DNA from: an uncultured Butyrivibrio sp.
GTDB taxonomy: Bacteria; Bacillota; Clostridia; Lachnospirales; Lachnospiraceae
Direction of reading: 5' to 3'
Assembly (NCBI RefSeq): GCF_947169445.1
Contig: NZ_CAMVPU010000075.1
Location: 1-13,487, forward strand
Length of the DNA: 13,487 bases
This document shows positions 6,466-12,901 of this stretch, in pieces; position 1 is the first letter of the stretch, and each line of letters starts with the position of its first letter. Below the pieces are notes generated by a model, which saw only the letters and a list, made by a program, of their open reading frames with translations, searched no databases and was not told where the DNA came from. The translations under genes and the position numbers were made by a program.

Positions 6466-6624
6466 CTGTTTTTACCTTACCAATGATCTTCCCCACTTCT
6501 TCATCAGCAGTCAGGTCATAGACCATCCTGTAACAGTCAAGGGCCTGCTGTGTATCGCCTGCTTCATCAGCCTCCTGTGCCGCTTTGTAGAGAAGCGCCA
6601 ATGTGACTGGATTATTTTTACCAT
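6458..6624 (-). pseudogene. Small TPR-like protein gene with a one-base frameshift in an A5 run
   Basis: An ATG at 6624 has a good ribosome site, GAGG 5 nt upstream, overlapping the EamA stop codon. The ATG frame reads only MVKIIQSHW and then an unlikely basic peptide. In the -1 frame, entered by adding one A to the A5 run at 6619-6615, the sequence reads MVKNNPVTLALLYKAAQEA and continues through DTQQALDCYRMVYDL to a TGA at 6460-6458, 55 residues in all. The LYKAAQEADEAGDTQQALDCY segment fits a tetratricopeptide helix pair. The stop overlaps the DUF5714 start by 8 bp, as expected of a real operon member. Either the gene is broken, the base is a sequencing error, or slippage restores the frame. 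A TTG at 6601 would give an unbroken 47-residue form but has no ribosome site. Confidence 0.6.
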
Positions 6625-6631
6625 TTCTACC

Positions 6632-7045
6632 TCACAAAACCATAAACAACGTTCCTGCTCCAATAAGTATGCATCCGATCACGGACTTAGCCGTAAACTG
6701 CTCATGCAGGAATACAAAGGCAAGTACAAGTGTAATAACAACGCTGAGCTTATCTATAGGAACAACCTTAGATGCCTCTCCAACCTGGAGTGCTTTGTAA
6801 TAGCAAAGCCATGAAACCCCTGTTGCAAGGCCTGACAAGATCAGAAACAGCCAGCTCTTTTTACTTATCTCAGATATTCCATTCTGAGCATTGGTAAAAA
6901 AGACCATTCCCCATGCCATCACAACGACTACTACCGTTCTTATAGCAGTAGCAAGGTTTGAATTAACCCCTTCAATTCCTATCTTTGCAAGAATTGATGT
7001 TAATGCCGCAAATACCGCGGACAACAACGCAAATATGAACCACAT
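6632..7045 (-). CDS. EamA-family (DMT superfamily) membrane transporter, single-domain form
   Basis: A 137-residue membrane protein with about five hydrophobic segments (residues 2-20, 33-50, 64-82, 97-113, 118-136). Family motifs are LSAVFAALTSILAKIGIEGVNSNLATAIRT at the N-terminus, and CYYKALQVGEASKVVPIDKLS followed by FVFLHEQFT near the end. Most EamA transporters carry two such domains (about 300 residues). This half-length form has one domain, as in the small paired or dimeric members, and nothing indicates truncation because start and stop lie in normal operon positions. Substrate unknown. GAGG lies 6 nt before the ATG. It follows the YjbR gene by 19 bp and its stop overlaps the ribosome site of the small TPR-like gene. 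Confidence 0.9.
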   Translation of the reverse strand: MWFIFALLSAVFAALTSILAKIGIEGVNSNLATAIRTVVVVVMAWGMVFFTNAQNGISEISKKSWLFLILSGLATGVSWLCYYKALQVGEASKVVPIDKLSVVITLVLAFVFLHEQFTAKSVIGCILIGAGTLFMVL

Positions 7046-7064
7046 AGCAATCCTCTTTCCCTCT

Positions 7065-7802
7065 TTATTTCAATGCCGCACTCAAGCTGTTCGTAATCCC
7101 TCTTGGTCCTCTGATTGCAGCAATACCATATTCATCCTTAAGAACTTCAAACGTAAACTTATCCGGCTTATATCTCTTTTGCAGCTGGATTTTCATCAGT
7201 GCCTTGATCGTAAGATTCCTATCAGAATAATCATATGGGATATCTGTCTCAATGACTTTGCACTTGTAAAGAACTGCTGACACCGGTGCACCAACATACA
7301 TAAAGACTGTATCGCCCTTAATAATGCCTGCTCCCTGCTTCCAATCGATAATCTCCTCATCATCAAAGGCATGCACGATATCGTAATACTTGGGATTTGC
7401 AGGAATTATCCATTCCTTTGGCTGTCTGAACTTTTTCTTTTGTTTTGCTGAAGCAGTTATCTCAAAACTGGCGTCAATCTGTCTGCAGATTTCATCGAAA
7501 GATATTGTTCCGTCCAGTACGATTGTGATCCAGTTTCGCTTATTCATGTGATATCCGGGATAAAAACCATCCTGCTGAAGCAGAATATCTCTAAGCATAA
7601 GATCATCAATCTTCACATCGATGATATCTACGCGTTCAGTACCGGGCCTGCCAATCTTGTCTGAATCCACATCCATCACAATAGCAAACCATTTCCGGTT
7701 ATCACCATGTCTGAAAACAGAGTAATTAGGGTAACTCCTCCACAAATGCTCAGAATCCGAACCATATTTCTTTTGAATATACTTCTCGACTTCTTTTCTC
7801 AT
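7065..7802 (-). CDS. MmcQ/YjbR family protein with a C-terminal PUA/EVE-like domain
   Basis: A 245-residue two-part protein. Residues 1-115 match the MmcQ/YjbR fold (CyaY-like, often annotated DNA-binding): VEKYIQKKYG, RHGDNRKWFAIVMDV, VDIIDVK, LQQDGFYPGYHMNKRNWITIVLDG. Residues 116-130 are a basic linker (SAKQKKKFRQPK). Residues 130-235 resemble a PUA/EVE-like beta barrel: EWIIPANPKYYDIVHAF, WKQGAGIIKGDTVFMYVGAP, VLYKCKVIETDIP and a late FEVLKDEYGI.AIRGPRG strand. EVE and related barrels bind modified bases in DNA or RNA, so a nucleic-acid role is plausible; no target is known. The upstream ribosome site is modest (GGTGAG). It lies 25 bp after the lipoprotein gene. Confidence 0.85.
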   Translation of the reverse strand: MRKEVEKYIQKKYGSDSEHLWRSYPNYSVFRHGDNRKWFAIVMDVDSDKIGRPGTERVDIIDVKIDDLMLRDILLQQDGFYPGYHMNKRNWITIVLDGTISFDEICRQIDASFEITASAKQKKKFRQPKEWIIPANPKYYDIVHAFDDEEIIDWKQGAGIIKGDTVFMYVGAPVSAVLYKCKVIETDIPYDYSDRNLTIKALMKIQLQKRYKPDKFTFEVLKDEYGIAAIRGPRGITNSLSAALK

Positions 7803-7827
7803 CTACAAGTCTCACCGTCTTTTAGCC

Positions 7828-8631
7828 TTACTTTATCTCCAAAACAACGTCGCCATTACCAAGAAGCTGCGTCAGCTCTTCCTCAGGTAAATCTATATGC
7901 CCAAGCTTTGTATATGCCCAGGAATTTGAACCATAGAAAACAACGATCTGATTTCCAGAATAAAGCACAATGTCGCCATACTCTGTTGTGATCTTCTTGT
8001 CATCCCGGCTTATGCTCTGACCTATTGAGCCAACCTGCTCAAAACCGCCATACATTGACATATTCACTGTAAGCGGACAGTTTCCCTTCAGCTCTTTTAC
8101 TGAGGCATTATCTTCCCAGGTAACAGGCATTTCTTTTCCATCAATTGTAAGTGTCATAGATGTCTCTTTTGCCTCCTCTGTAACAACCTCTCCGGTCCAG
8201 TCGATGATTCCGCCAAACTCATAGACATTGGTATACCCAATGTCAAAAAGCTTCTGTGCTGCCTCTTTACTGCGTCTTCCGCTTCTGCAATAGATAAGGA
8301 TTATCTGATCAAGATCCGGGAGCTCAGATGGCATGGAATCACCAATGCTCTCGTTCGGAATACAGATTGCCCCTGGAATATGCCCTTCATCAAACTCATC
8401 CTGACGTCTGACATCCACGATTATATGGCCATCTTCAAGATCCATCATCAGCTTTGCTGTTTCCTGATTTATCTGCGTGTAACTGTCCTTATCGTTCTTT
8501 GATGCCAGAAAAATAGATGTTGGGCCATCCGCGCCACCGATAATTGTCACATCCGATTCAGTTTTAGATCCGCACCCTGTTACTACTGCGATGAGCATTA
8601 ACATCGCCATAGCAAAATATCTTTTTCTCAC
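7828..8631 (-). CDS. Lipoprotein with IIGGADGPTSIF tag, rhodanese domain and cyclophilin-like domain
   Basis: A 267-residue exported lipoprotein, expected on the outer face of the membrane. Residues 1-20 are a lipoprotein signal: MRKR, a hydrophobic core, and VVTGC with Cys20. Just after comes DVTIIGGADGPTSIFLA (27-43), a string also found in sodium-pumping decarboxylase beta subunits and, as I recall, at the N-terminus of other clostridial lipoproteins. Residues 52-150 are a rhodanese domain with IIVDVRRQDEFDEGHIPGAICIP and the active loop CRSGRRS (115-121, catalytic-type C115). Residues 158-265 match a cyclophilin-like fold domain (MTLTIDGKEMPVTWEDN ... SMYGGFEQVGSI ... YGDIVLYSGNQIVVFYG). 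A role in sulfur or redox handling at the cell surface is inference. The start is a GTG with GAGG 7 nt upstream. Confidence 0.9.
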   Translation of the reverse strand: MRKRYFAMAMLMLIAVVTGCGSKTESDVTIIGGADGPTSIFLASKNDKDSYTQINQETAKLMMDLEDGHIIVDVRRQDEFDEGHIPGAICIPNESIGDSMPSELPDLDQIILIYCRSGRRSKEAAQKLFDIGYTNVYEFGGIIDWTGEVVTEEAKETSMTLTIDGKEMPVTWEDNASVKELKGNCPLTVNMSMYGGFEQVGSIGQSISRDDKKITTEYGDIVLYSGNQIVVFYGSNSWAYTKLGHIDLPEEELTQLLGNGDVVLEIK

Positions 8632-8651
8632 TCAAAAACCTCACTTCAATC

Positions 8652-8660
8652 ATTTTATCA
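8652..8660 (-). promoter_or_regulatory. Possible extended -10 promoter for the lipoprotein gene
   Basis: TGATAAAAT on the minus strand is a TGn-extended -10 with five of six bases matching TATAAT. It lies between the terminator of the preceding operon and the GTG at 8631. No good -35 is seen; the position would fall within the terminator stem, as is tolerated for extended -10 promoters. The leader would be only about 14 nt and would still include the ribosome site. Confidence 0.4.
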
Positions 8661-8703
8661 GAAATAAAGAAAAGGTGGACCGTCACCGCAGTGAAATCCA
8701 CCT
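8660..8703 (-). terminator. Intrinsic terminator of the MerR operon
   Basis: On the minus strand AGGTGGA (8703-8697) pairs with TCCACCT (8679-8673). An inner TCAC/GTGA helix around a TGCG loop extends the structure. The hairpin is followed by a T-rich tract TTTTCTTTATTTC. It begins 11 bp after the flavin reductase stop and separates that operon from the lipoprotein gene. Confidence 0.85.
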
Positions 8704-8713
8704 CTCAAAATAC

Positions 8714-9265
8714 TTATTTCAGCTGCATGCCATCTTTAAAGGCATTTCCCACTCTTTCTCCTACTCCGAAATAGCCATTTCCGAAGGGATCAAAGCTTAT
8801 AGGCTTAACCTTCTTAATGTCCACTGCTCCATCAGTAACAACGCTCTCATCCGCAGAAACATTCACTATCTCACCGATAAGAATACCATCTTCAAAGCTC
8901 TTTACCTTGCATTCCAATGCAAGCGGAAGCTCATCGATAAGAGGTGCATCCACGAATTCGCTCTTTGTTGCGTGGAATCCTGCTTTATCAAACTTATTCG
9001 GAACTTTTCTTCCGGACTCGATACCAACATAATCACAGGGAACAACCTGATCCTCTGTTGCCATGCTTACCGTGAAAGCGCCTTTTGCAGCAAGATTATC
9101 GGTAGTCTTGTGATCTGAAAGGCTTATGGTAATCTCTTTAAAGTCAGTTGTAATACCCCAGGCAGCGTTCATTGCATTAGGTACTCCGTTTTCATCATAG
9201 GTTCCAATGATAAGAACCGGCTGAGGGTACATAAGTGGTTTTGCTCCAAAGTTTACTCTGCTCAT
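8714..9265 (-). CDS. Flavin reductase family (FMN-binding split-barrel) protein
   Basis: A 183-residue flavin-reductase-like protein of the stand-alone type common in anaerobes, binding FMN and likely serving in electron transfer or flavin reduction in the cytosol. Family segments are PQPVLIIGTYDENGVPNAMNAAWG (15-37), ITISLSDHKTTDNLAAKGAFTVSMAT (45-70), CDYVGIESGRKVPNKFDKAG (77-96), PLALECKV (114-121) and GILIGEIVNVSAD (127-139). Length is normal. AAGGAG lies about 10 nt before the ATG, and the gene starts 17 bp after the aldo/keto reductase stop, so both are on one transcript. It is the last gene of that operon; a terminator follows. It may pass electrons with the Fe-S reductase encoded just upstream, which is inference from position. 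Confidence 0.9.
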   Translation of the reverse strand: MSRVNFGAKPLMYPQPVLIIGTYDENGVPNAMNAAWGITTDFKEITISLSDHKTTDNLAAKGAFTVSMATEDQVVPCDYVGIESGRKVPNKFDKAGFHATKSEFVDAPLIDELPLALECKVKSFEDGILIGEIVNVSADESVVTDGAVDIKKVKPISFDPFGNGYFGVGERVGNAFKDGMQLK

Positions 9266-9282
9266 TAGATTTTCTCTCCTTT

Positions 9283-10425
9283 TTATCCAATCTTTTCAAC
9301 AAAATCAGTCATCATGTCAGATATCTTTATCTGCTGAGGGCATACCTGCTCACAGCTATGGCAATGTAGACAGGAAATTGGTTTCTTATCCTCAGGCATT
9401 GCCATAAGTGCCATTGGAGCAATAAATGCCATTCCTCCGTCTGCCGCTGTAAGGAGATGTTCATTGTAAAGTGATATAAGATAAGGTATATCCAATCCCT
9501 GTGGGCAATGACTTACACAATAATGACATGCTGTACATGGAATAGATTTCTGTGCCATCATCTTATCCACTATCTGCATAAGGGCTTCCATCTCTTTTTC
9601 ACTAAGAGGCTTATCCTCTTCAAAGGTCTTAAGGTTCTTCTCAAGCTGCTCCATGTTGGACATTCCGGAAAGAACCATGGTCACTCCTGGAATACTCTGA
9701 AGGAACCGGAAAGCCCAAGCTGGGATTTCTTCATCAGGACGGAGTGCCTTGAGTTCCTCTTCATATTCCGGGAGAAGGCTAGCCAGCTTGCCTCCGCGAA
9801 GTGGCTCCATTACCCATACAGGGATCTTCCATTCATTCAAAAGGCCCACCTTGGCCTTTGCATCCTGAAACTTCCAGTCAAGGTAATTGAGCTGGATCTG
9901 GCAGAACTCCATATGCTCGCCATAAGCATCAAGGAATCTCTTAAGTACATCCATCTCACCATGGCAGCTAAATCCAAGATGCTTGATCCTGCCATTCTTT
10001 TTCTGTTCCATGAGGTAGTCGAAGATTCCAAACTTGGGATCGAGATACTGGTTTATGTTCATCTCACAGACATTATGGAAAAGATAAAAATCAAAGTATT
10101 CCATGCCTGTCTTTTCCAGCTGCTTCTCAAATATCTCTTTTACCTTGGGCATGTTTGATAAGTCATACCCTGGGAACTTTGTTGCGATATAAAAACTGTC
10201 CCTTGGATGGGATGAAAGAGCTTCTCCCATTACAATCTCAGACTGTTCATTGTGATAGCCCCAGGCCGTGTCATAATAGTTAATGCCGCTTGCCATTGCT
10301 TTATCAACCATAGCTTTTGCCTGCTCACGGTCAATGTTGCCATCATCGCCATTTATCACAGGCAATCTCATAGCTCCAAAACCAAGTCCTGATAGTTTAA
10401 TTCCCTGAAAATCTCTGTAAATCAT
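9283..10425 (-). CDS. Aldo/keto reductase with C-terminal 2x[4Fe-4S] ferredoxin-like domain
   Basis: A 380-residue cytosolic oxidoreductase. Residues 1-290 are an aldo/keto reductase barrel with the tetrad visible: D52 and Y57 (YDTAWGYHNEQSE), K83 (ATKFPGYD) and H117 (YLFHNV). Residues 297-365 carry two CxxCxxCxxxCP clusters (C297, C300, C303, C307 and C352, C355, C358, C362), as in ferredoxin-type domains. This aldo/keto reductase plus ferredoxin architecture is a known group in anaerobes; the substrate is not known. Electrons could come from NAD(P)H or from a partner through the clusters. The ATG at 10425 is preferred: AGGAGG lies 5 nt upstream. The in-frame GTG two codons earlier overlaps that site. 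It lies 41 bp after the DUF3737 gene and 17 bp before the flavin reductase gene. Confidence 0.92.
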   Translation of the reverse strand: MIYRDFQGIKLSGLGFGAMRLPVINGDDGNIDREQAKAMVDKAMASGINYYDTAWGYHNEQSEIVMGEALSSHPRDSFYIATKFPGYDLSNMPKVKEIFEKQLEKTGMEYFDFYLFHNVCEMNINQYLDPKFGIFDYLMEQKKNGRIKHLGFSCHGEMDVLKRFLDAYGEHMEFCQIQLNYLDWKFQDAKAKVGLLNEWKIPVWVMEPLRGGKLASLLPEYEEELKALRPDEEIPAWAFRFLQSIPGVTMVLSGMSNMEQLEKNLKTFEEDKPLSEKEMEALMQIVDKMMAQKSIPCTACHYCVSHCPQGLDIPYLISLYNEHLLTAADGGMAFIAPMALMAMPEDKKPISCLHCHSCEQVCPQQIKISDMMTDFVEKIG

Positions 10426-10466
10426 AGCCACCTCCTACTAAGCATTCTACTCAAGTTGTTTTCATA

Positions 10467-11324
10467 TCAGGCACACTCTGCCTTATTTTCTATCTTGATC
10501 TCACCTCTTGCTTCAGGATCATCCATTATTATCTCAGATACTTCAGGCACTGTAATCAGTCCTGCCTTAGGTTTCTTTATGCTGATAACCTGAGTAAGAA
10601 CAGTTGCTTCTACCTCTGACTTTTCAAAAGCCAGATCCGTATCTATCATCTTACAATTCACCAATTTAAGACCCTTGCAATAGCATAAAGGCTGGGTTCC
10701 TATTATTGTACAGTTTTCAAAGGTAACATTCTCGCAGTACCAGGCAAGATACTCTCCCTTTATCACGCTGTTTCTTACCACAACATTTTTCGCATGCCAG
10801 AATGCATCCTTGGTATCAAAGTTGCAGTTTTCAAACACTGAATCAGTAATGTACTGGAAAGAATACTTACCTTTCAAGGATACATTATCAAAATTAAGCC
10901 GTTCTGACCTCATCATGAAATACTCGCCCTGAACAGTCGTGTCCTTCATCTCGATATTATGAACAGACCAGCCAAACTCCTGTGAATTGATATCACAGTC
11001 ATAGATCCTGATATCTGAACACTCCCTCAGTGCCTTGATCCCGTAGAGATTAGTGTCTGCAATTGTTGCATTATTTGTATACCAAAGTGCTGCCCTGCAC
11101 TTATCTGTCAGTTCACTTCCCGTGATCTTAAGGTTGTCATCATGCCAGAAAGGATACCTAAGGTTAAAAAAGCTGCCCCTAACCTCAACATTCCTACTCT
11201 CTTTTAAAGCACTCTCTCCGTCGGCAGGTCCATCAAACCTGCAGCTGTCTACTAAAACACTGTTGCTTCCGTAAAGCGCTCTTTCCTCATCAAAACTCTG
11301 GTCTTTATAAATCTTTATATCCAT
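10467..11324 (-). CDS. DUF3737 family beta-helix protein
   Basis: A 285-residue protein made of short repeating strands, as in right-handed parallel beta-helices: examples are VEVRGSFFN, LKITGSELTD, IRIYDCDI, IEMKDTTVQG, LNFDNVSLKG, SVFENCNFDTKDAFWHAKN, VVVRNSVIKGEYLAWYCEN and VTFENCTIIG. The N-terminus (IKIYKDQSFDEERALYGSN) is the family hallmark of DUF3737. There is no signal peptide, so it is probably cytosolic. Function is unknown. It lies 13 bp after the MerR gene and before the aldo/keto reductase gene, so it should be induced with them. ATG at 11324 has AGAGG 9 nt upstream; an ATG two codons earlier is only 3 nt from that site and is less likely. Confidence 0.88.
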   Translation of the reverse strand: MDIKIYKDQSFDEERALYGSNSVLVDSCRFDGPADGESALKESRNVEVRGSFFNLRYPFWHDDNLKITGSELTDKCRAALWYTNNATIADTNLYGIKALRECSDIRIYDCDINSQEFGWSVHNIEMKDTTVQGEYFMMRSERLNFDNVSLKGKYSFQYITDSVFENCNFDTKDAFWHAKNVVVRNSVIKGEYLAWYCENVTFENCTIIGTQPLCYCKGLKLVNCKMIDTDLAFEKSEVEATVLTQVISIKKPKAGLITVPEVSEIIMDDPEARGEIKIENKAECA

Positions 11325-11337
11325 AATCATTAACCTC

Positions 11338-11733
11338 TTATTTCTTCAAATCTTCACAATCATCCCAGCTAAGTACTCCGGTCTTTATAGCTTCATCATA
11401 ACGGGATATCTTATAGTTAAGTTTGTCCATGGTAGCCTGATACTTATCCAGGTTCTCCTGAACTGCGACTCTCGCTTCCACAAGTAGATCTCTTCTGGCT
11501 TTGAAAGTCGAATCTCCTTCCTGAAAGAGCTTCACATACTCGATCAGCATCTCCACCGGAACTCCTGCGCTTCTCATGCATACTGCATTCTCAACCCAGC
11601 TTATATCTTCCTCTGTATAGTCCCTGTTACCTCCCTTTGTACGATGGACCTCAGGGATAACGCCGACGCGCTCATAGTATCTCAAAGTATCGGGTGTAAG
11701 GTTATATTTTTCGCATACTTCTTTGATCGTCAT
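11338..11733 (-). CDS. MerR family transcriptional regulator
   Basis: A 131-residue dimeric DNA-binding regulator. Residues 1-70 are the MerR winged helix (MTIKEVCEKYNLTPDTLRYYERVGVIPEV, then GNRDYTEEDISWV and CMRSAGVPVEMLIEYVKLF). Residues 78-118 form the antiparallel dimerisation coiled coil. The C-terminus is short and lacks the metal-binding Cys loop of MerR/CueR; cysteines are at 7, 52 and 126. This fits the aldehyde/electrophile-sensing MerR group (AdhR/NmlR type), which often sits beside oxidoreductase genes. ATG at 11733 is chosen because AAGGAG lies 10 nt upstream. A longer TTG-started form would cover this site. It is the first gene of the operon and probably controls its own promoter through the palindrome at 11810-11827. 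Confidence 0.92.
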   Translation of the reverse strand: MTIKEVCEKYNLTPDTLRYYERVGVIPEVHRTKGGNRDYTEEDISWVENAVCMRSAGVPVEMLIEYVKLFQEGDSTFKARRDLLVEARVAVQENLDKYQATMDKLNYKISRYDEAIKTGVLSWDDCEDLKK

Positions 11734-11800
11734 GGCTTTTGATCTCCTTATTTCAGGCAACTTTTATTTCAAATCGATTTGTTTTTGTTCCTTTATCTGC

Positions 11801-11831
11801 ACTATACTCCTTGGAGTTAACTCCAAGTCAA
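11801..11831 (-). promoter_or_regulatory. MerR-type promoter with 19-bp spacer and 18-bp operator palindrome
   Basis: On the minus strand a -35 TTGACT (11831-11826) and a -10 TATAGT (11806-11801) are separated by 19 bp. That is too long for ordinary sigma-70 use and is the hallmark of promoters untwisted by MerR activators. The spacer is almost filled by a perfect 18-bp palindrome, CTTGGAGTTAACTCCAAG (11810-11827). Transcription should begin near 11793, about 60 nt before the MerR start codon. I see no second copy of this palindrome in the window. Confidence 0.88.
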
Positions 11832-11861
11832 TATGTTTATAAAATTTTTATATTTTTGCAT

Positions 11862-11906
11862 TAAAAAAGCAGGTGAATAGTCCGCTCAAAGCAGCTACGC
11901 ACCTGC
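11862..11906 (-). terminator. Intrinsic terminator after the ABM-domain gene
   Basis: On the minus strand GCAGGTG (11906-11900) pairs with CACCTGC (11875-11869), followed by six T residues (11868-11863). It lies 5 bp after the stop codon and ends the DUF1643/ABM transcript, insulating the MerR promoter about 30 bp further on. Confidence 0.85.
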
Positions 11907-11911
11907 ATTTA

Positions 11912-12241
11912 TCACTCCCTTATAAAACTCTTGTCCGAATCAGGCATTGTATCATCAGATACAAAGCGCTCCGCTGTCATGTGAAGGTCGTACTTCTCCC
12001 GAAGCTTCATGATCTTCTGCATCATTGGCGAAGCGTGATGAACATCAATTGCCTCCTGGCTTTCCCAGCTATCAATCAGCAGTATCGTTTCCGGATCATC
12101 CAGAGACTCATAGTACTCATATCTGAGATTTCCAGTTTCATTCCTTATTGCATCCACTGTTCCGCTGCTTACCATCTCCTCAGCAAACTTCTTTGCTGAG
12201 CCGTCTTTACCTGTATAACGAAGATTAACTGTAATACTCAT
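11912..12241 (-). CDS. ABM-fold putative quinol monooxygenase / dimeric alpha-beta barrel protein
   Basis: A 109-residue small protein with the ABM (antibiotic biosynthesis monooxygenase) ferredoxin-like fold: ITVNLRYTGKDGSAKKFAEEM (3-23) for strand 1 and helix 1, GNLRYEYYESLDDPETILLIDSWESQEAIDVHHASPMMQKI (37-77) holding the typical Y.Y..S..DP...LL.D.WE...A.D.H..SP.. signature, and a last strand HMTAERFV (87-94). Such proteins (YgiN-like) act on quinols or haem or are simply dimeric stress proteins; the substrate here is unknown. It starts 18 bp after the DUF1643 gene with AAAGG about 10 nt upstream and is followed directly by a terminator, so it is the last gene of a two-gene unit. Confidence 0.9.
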   Translation of the reverse strand: MSITVNLRYTGKDGSAKKFAEEMVSSGTVDAIRNETGNLRYEYYESLDDPETILLIDSWESQEAIDVHHASPMMQKIMKLREKYDLHMTAERFVSDDTMPDSDKSFIRE

Positions 12242-12259
12242 CCAAAGATTACCTTTCCT

Positions 12260-12856
12260 TCACCAAATATCCCCATCTCTGCATTCGCAGGCATAATCAA
12301 AAACCGGGAACCACTGAAACTCAGAATCACCTTTCAAATACAACGGATGTCTGGGATTTCCCCATCTGGTTGTAGTTCCAAGGTGGTACCACTCAGCCTC
12401 TCTTATCCTATCCTGAATGTCATAAAGTGTGTTGCCAAGATAATCCCTTGAATCAATGAGATCTCCCCAGGCAGCCCAGACTTTGTCGATGAAGTAGGAC
12501 TTCTGAAGAGCCTCCAGGACCTTCAGGTTCTTCTCGATGAGTTTTTTGTCCGCCTTGGCAGGCAGATCATCAGGGTTCGTTGCCCTGAGCGGGTAAAGAT
12601 TCGCCATGATCCAGCCATCGCAGCAAGGATCCTTTTGAACAAACTTCCTTACTCTTTTAATTGTCGGGTCAAGATTGTTCTCTCCTGCAGAAGCTGTGCT
12701 GGGATTCACGCCAAACACAAGCATGTTCCTTCTGCCAGGTTGCCCCAGAAGATATCTCTCCTTCTCATCCCCAATGTAAAGCCATCCGCTTGGAATATCT
12801 TCCTGTTTTTCGAGCCACGCTGGAATATCATCCAGCATTCTTTTATCTATTCTCAT
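12260..12856 (-). CDS. DUF1643 domain-containing protein
   Basis: A 198-residue cytosolic protein of the DUF1643 family, function unknown. Diagnostic segments are GWLYIGDEKERYLLG (24-38), the LVFGVNPSTASAGENNLDPTIKRV core (46-69), WIMANLYPLRATNPDDLP (82-99), VWAAWGDLID (126-135) and GNPRHPLYL (166-174). The family is often seen near mobile or phage genes, but none occur here. The start ATG has GGGG 7 nt upstream. It is the first gene of the two-gene unit with the ABM-fold protein. The 168 bp before it carries inverted repeats and an AT-rich stretch (12860-12900) that probably contains its promoter, though I could not fix clean -35 and -10 boxes. Confidence 0.88.
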   Translation of the reverse strand: MRIDKRMLDDIPAWLEKQEDIPSGWLYIGDEKERYLLGQPGRRNMLVFGVNPSTASAGENNLDPTIKRVRKFVQKDPCCDGWIMANLYPLRATNPDDLPAKADKKLIEKNLKVLEALQKSYFIDKVWAAWGDLIDSRDYLGNTLYDIQDRIREAEWYHLGTTTRWGNPRHPLYLKGDSEFQWFPVFDYACECRDGDIW

Positions 12857-12901
12857 GTCATTTCCCCGTTTAAATTTTATCTGTATTTAATACTAATTTC
12901 A

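Noticed and set aside
6514..6624. Zero-frame reading of the small ATG frame at 6624 (MVKIIQSHW...)
   Set aside because: The product is short and basic, and the alternative frame has much better composition and ends at the next start codon.
9508..10158. 216-codon plus-strand open frame
   Set aside because: It lies inside the aldo/keto reductase gene on the opposite strand, and its His/Leu/Lys-rich product matches nothing.
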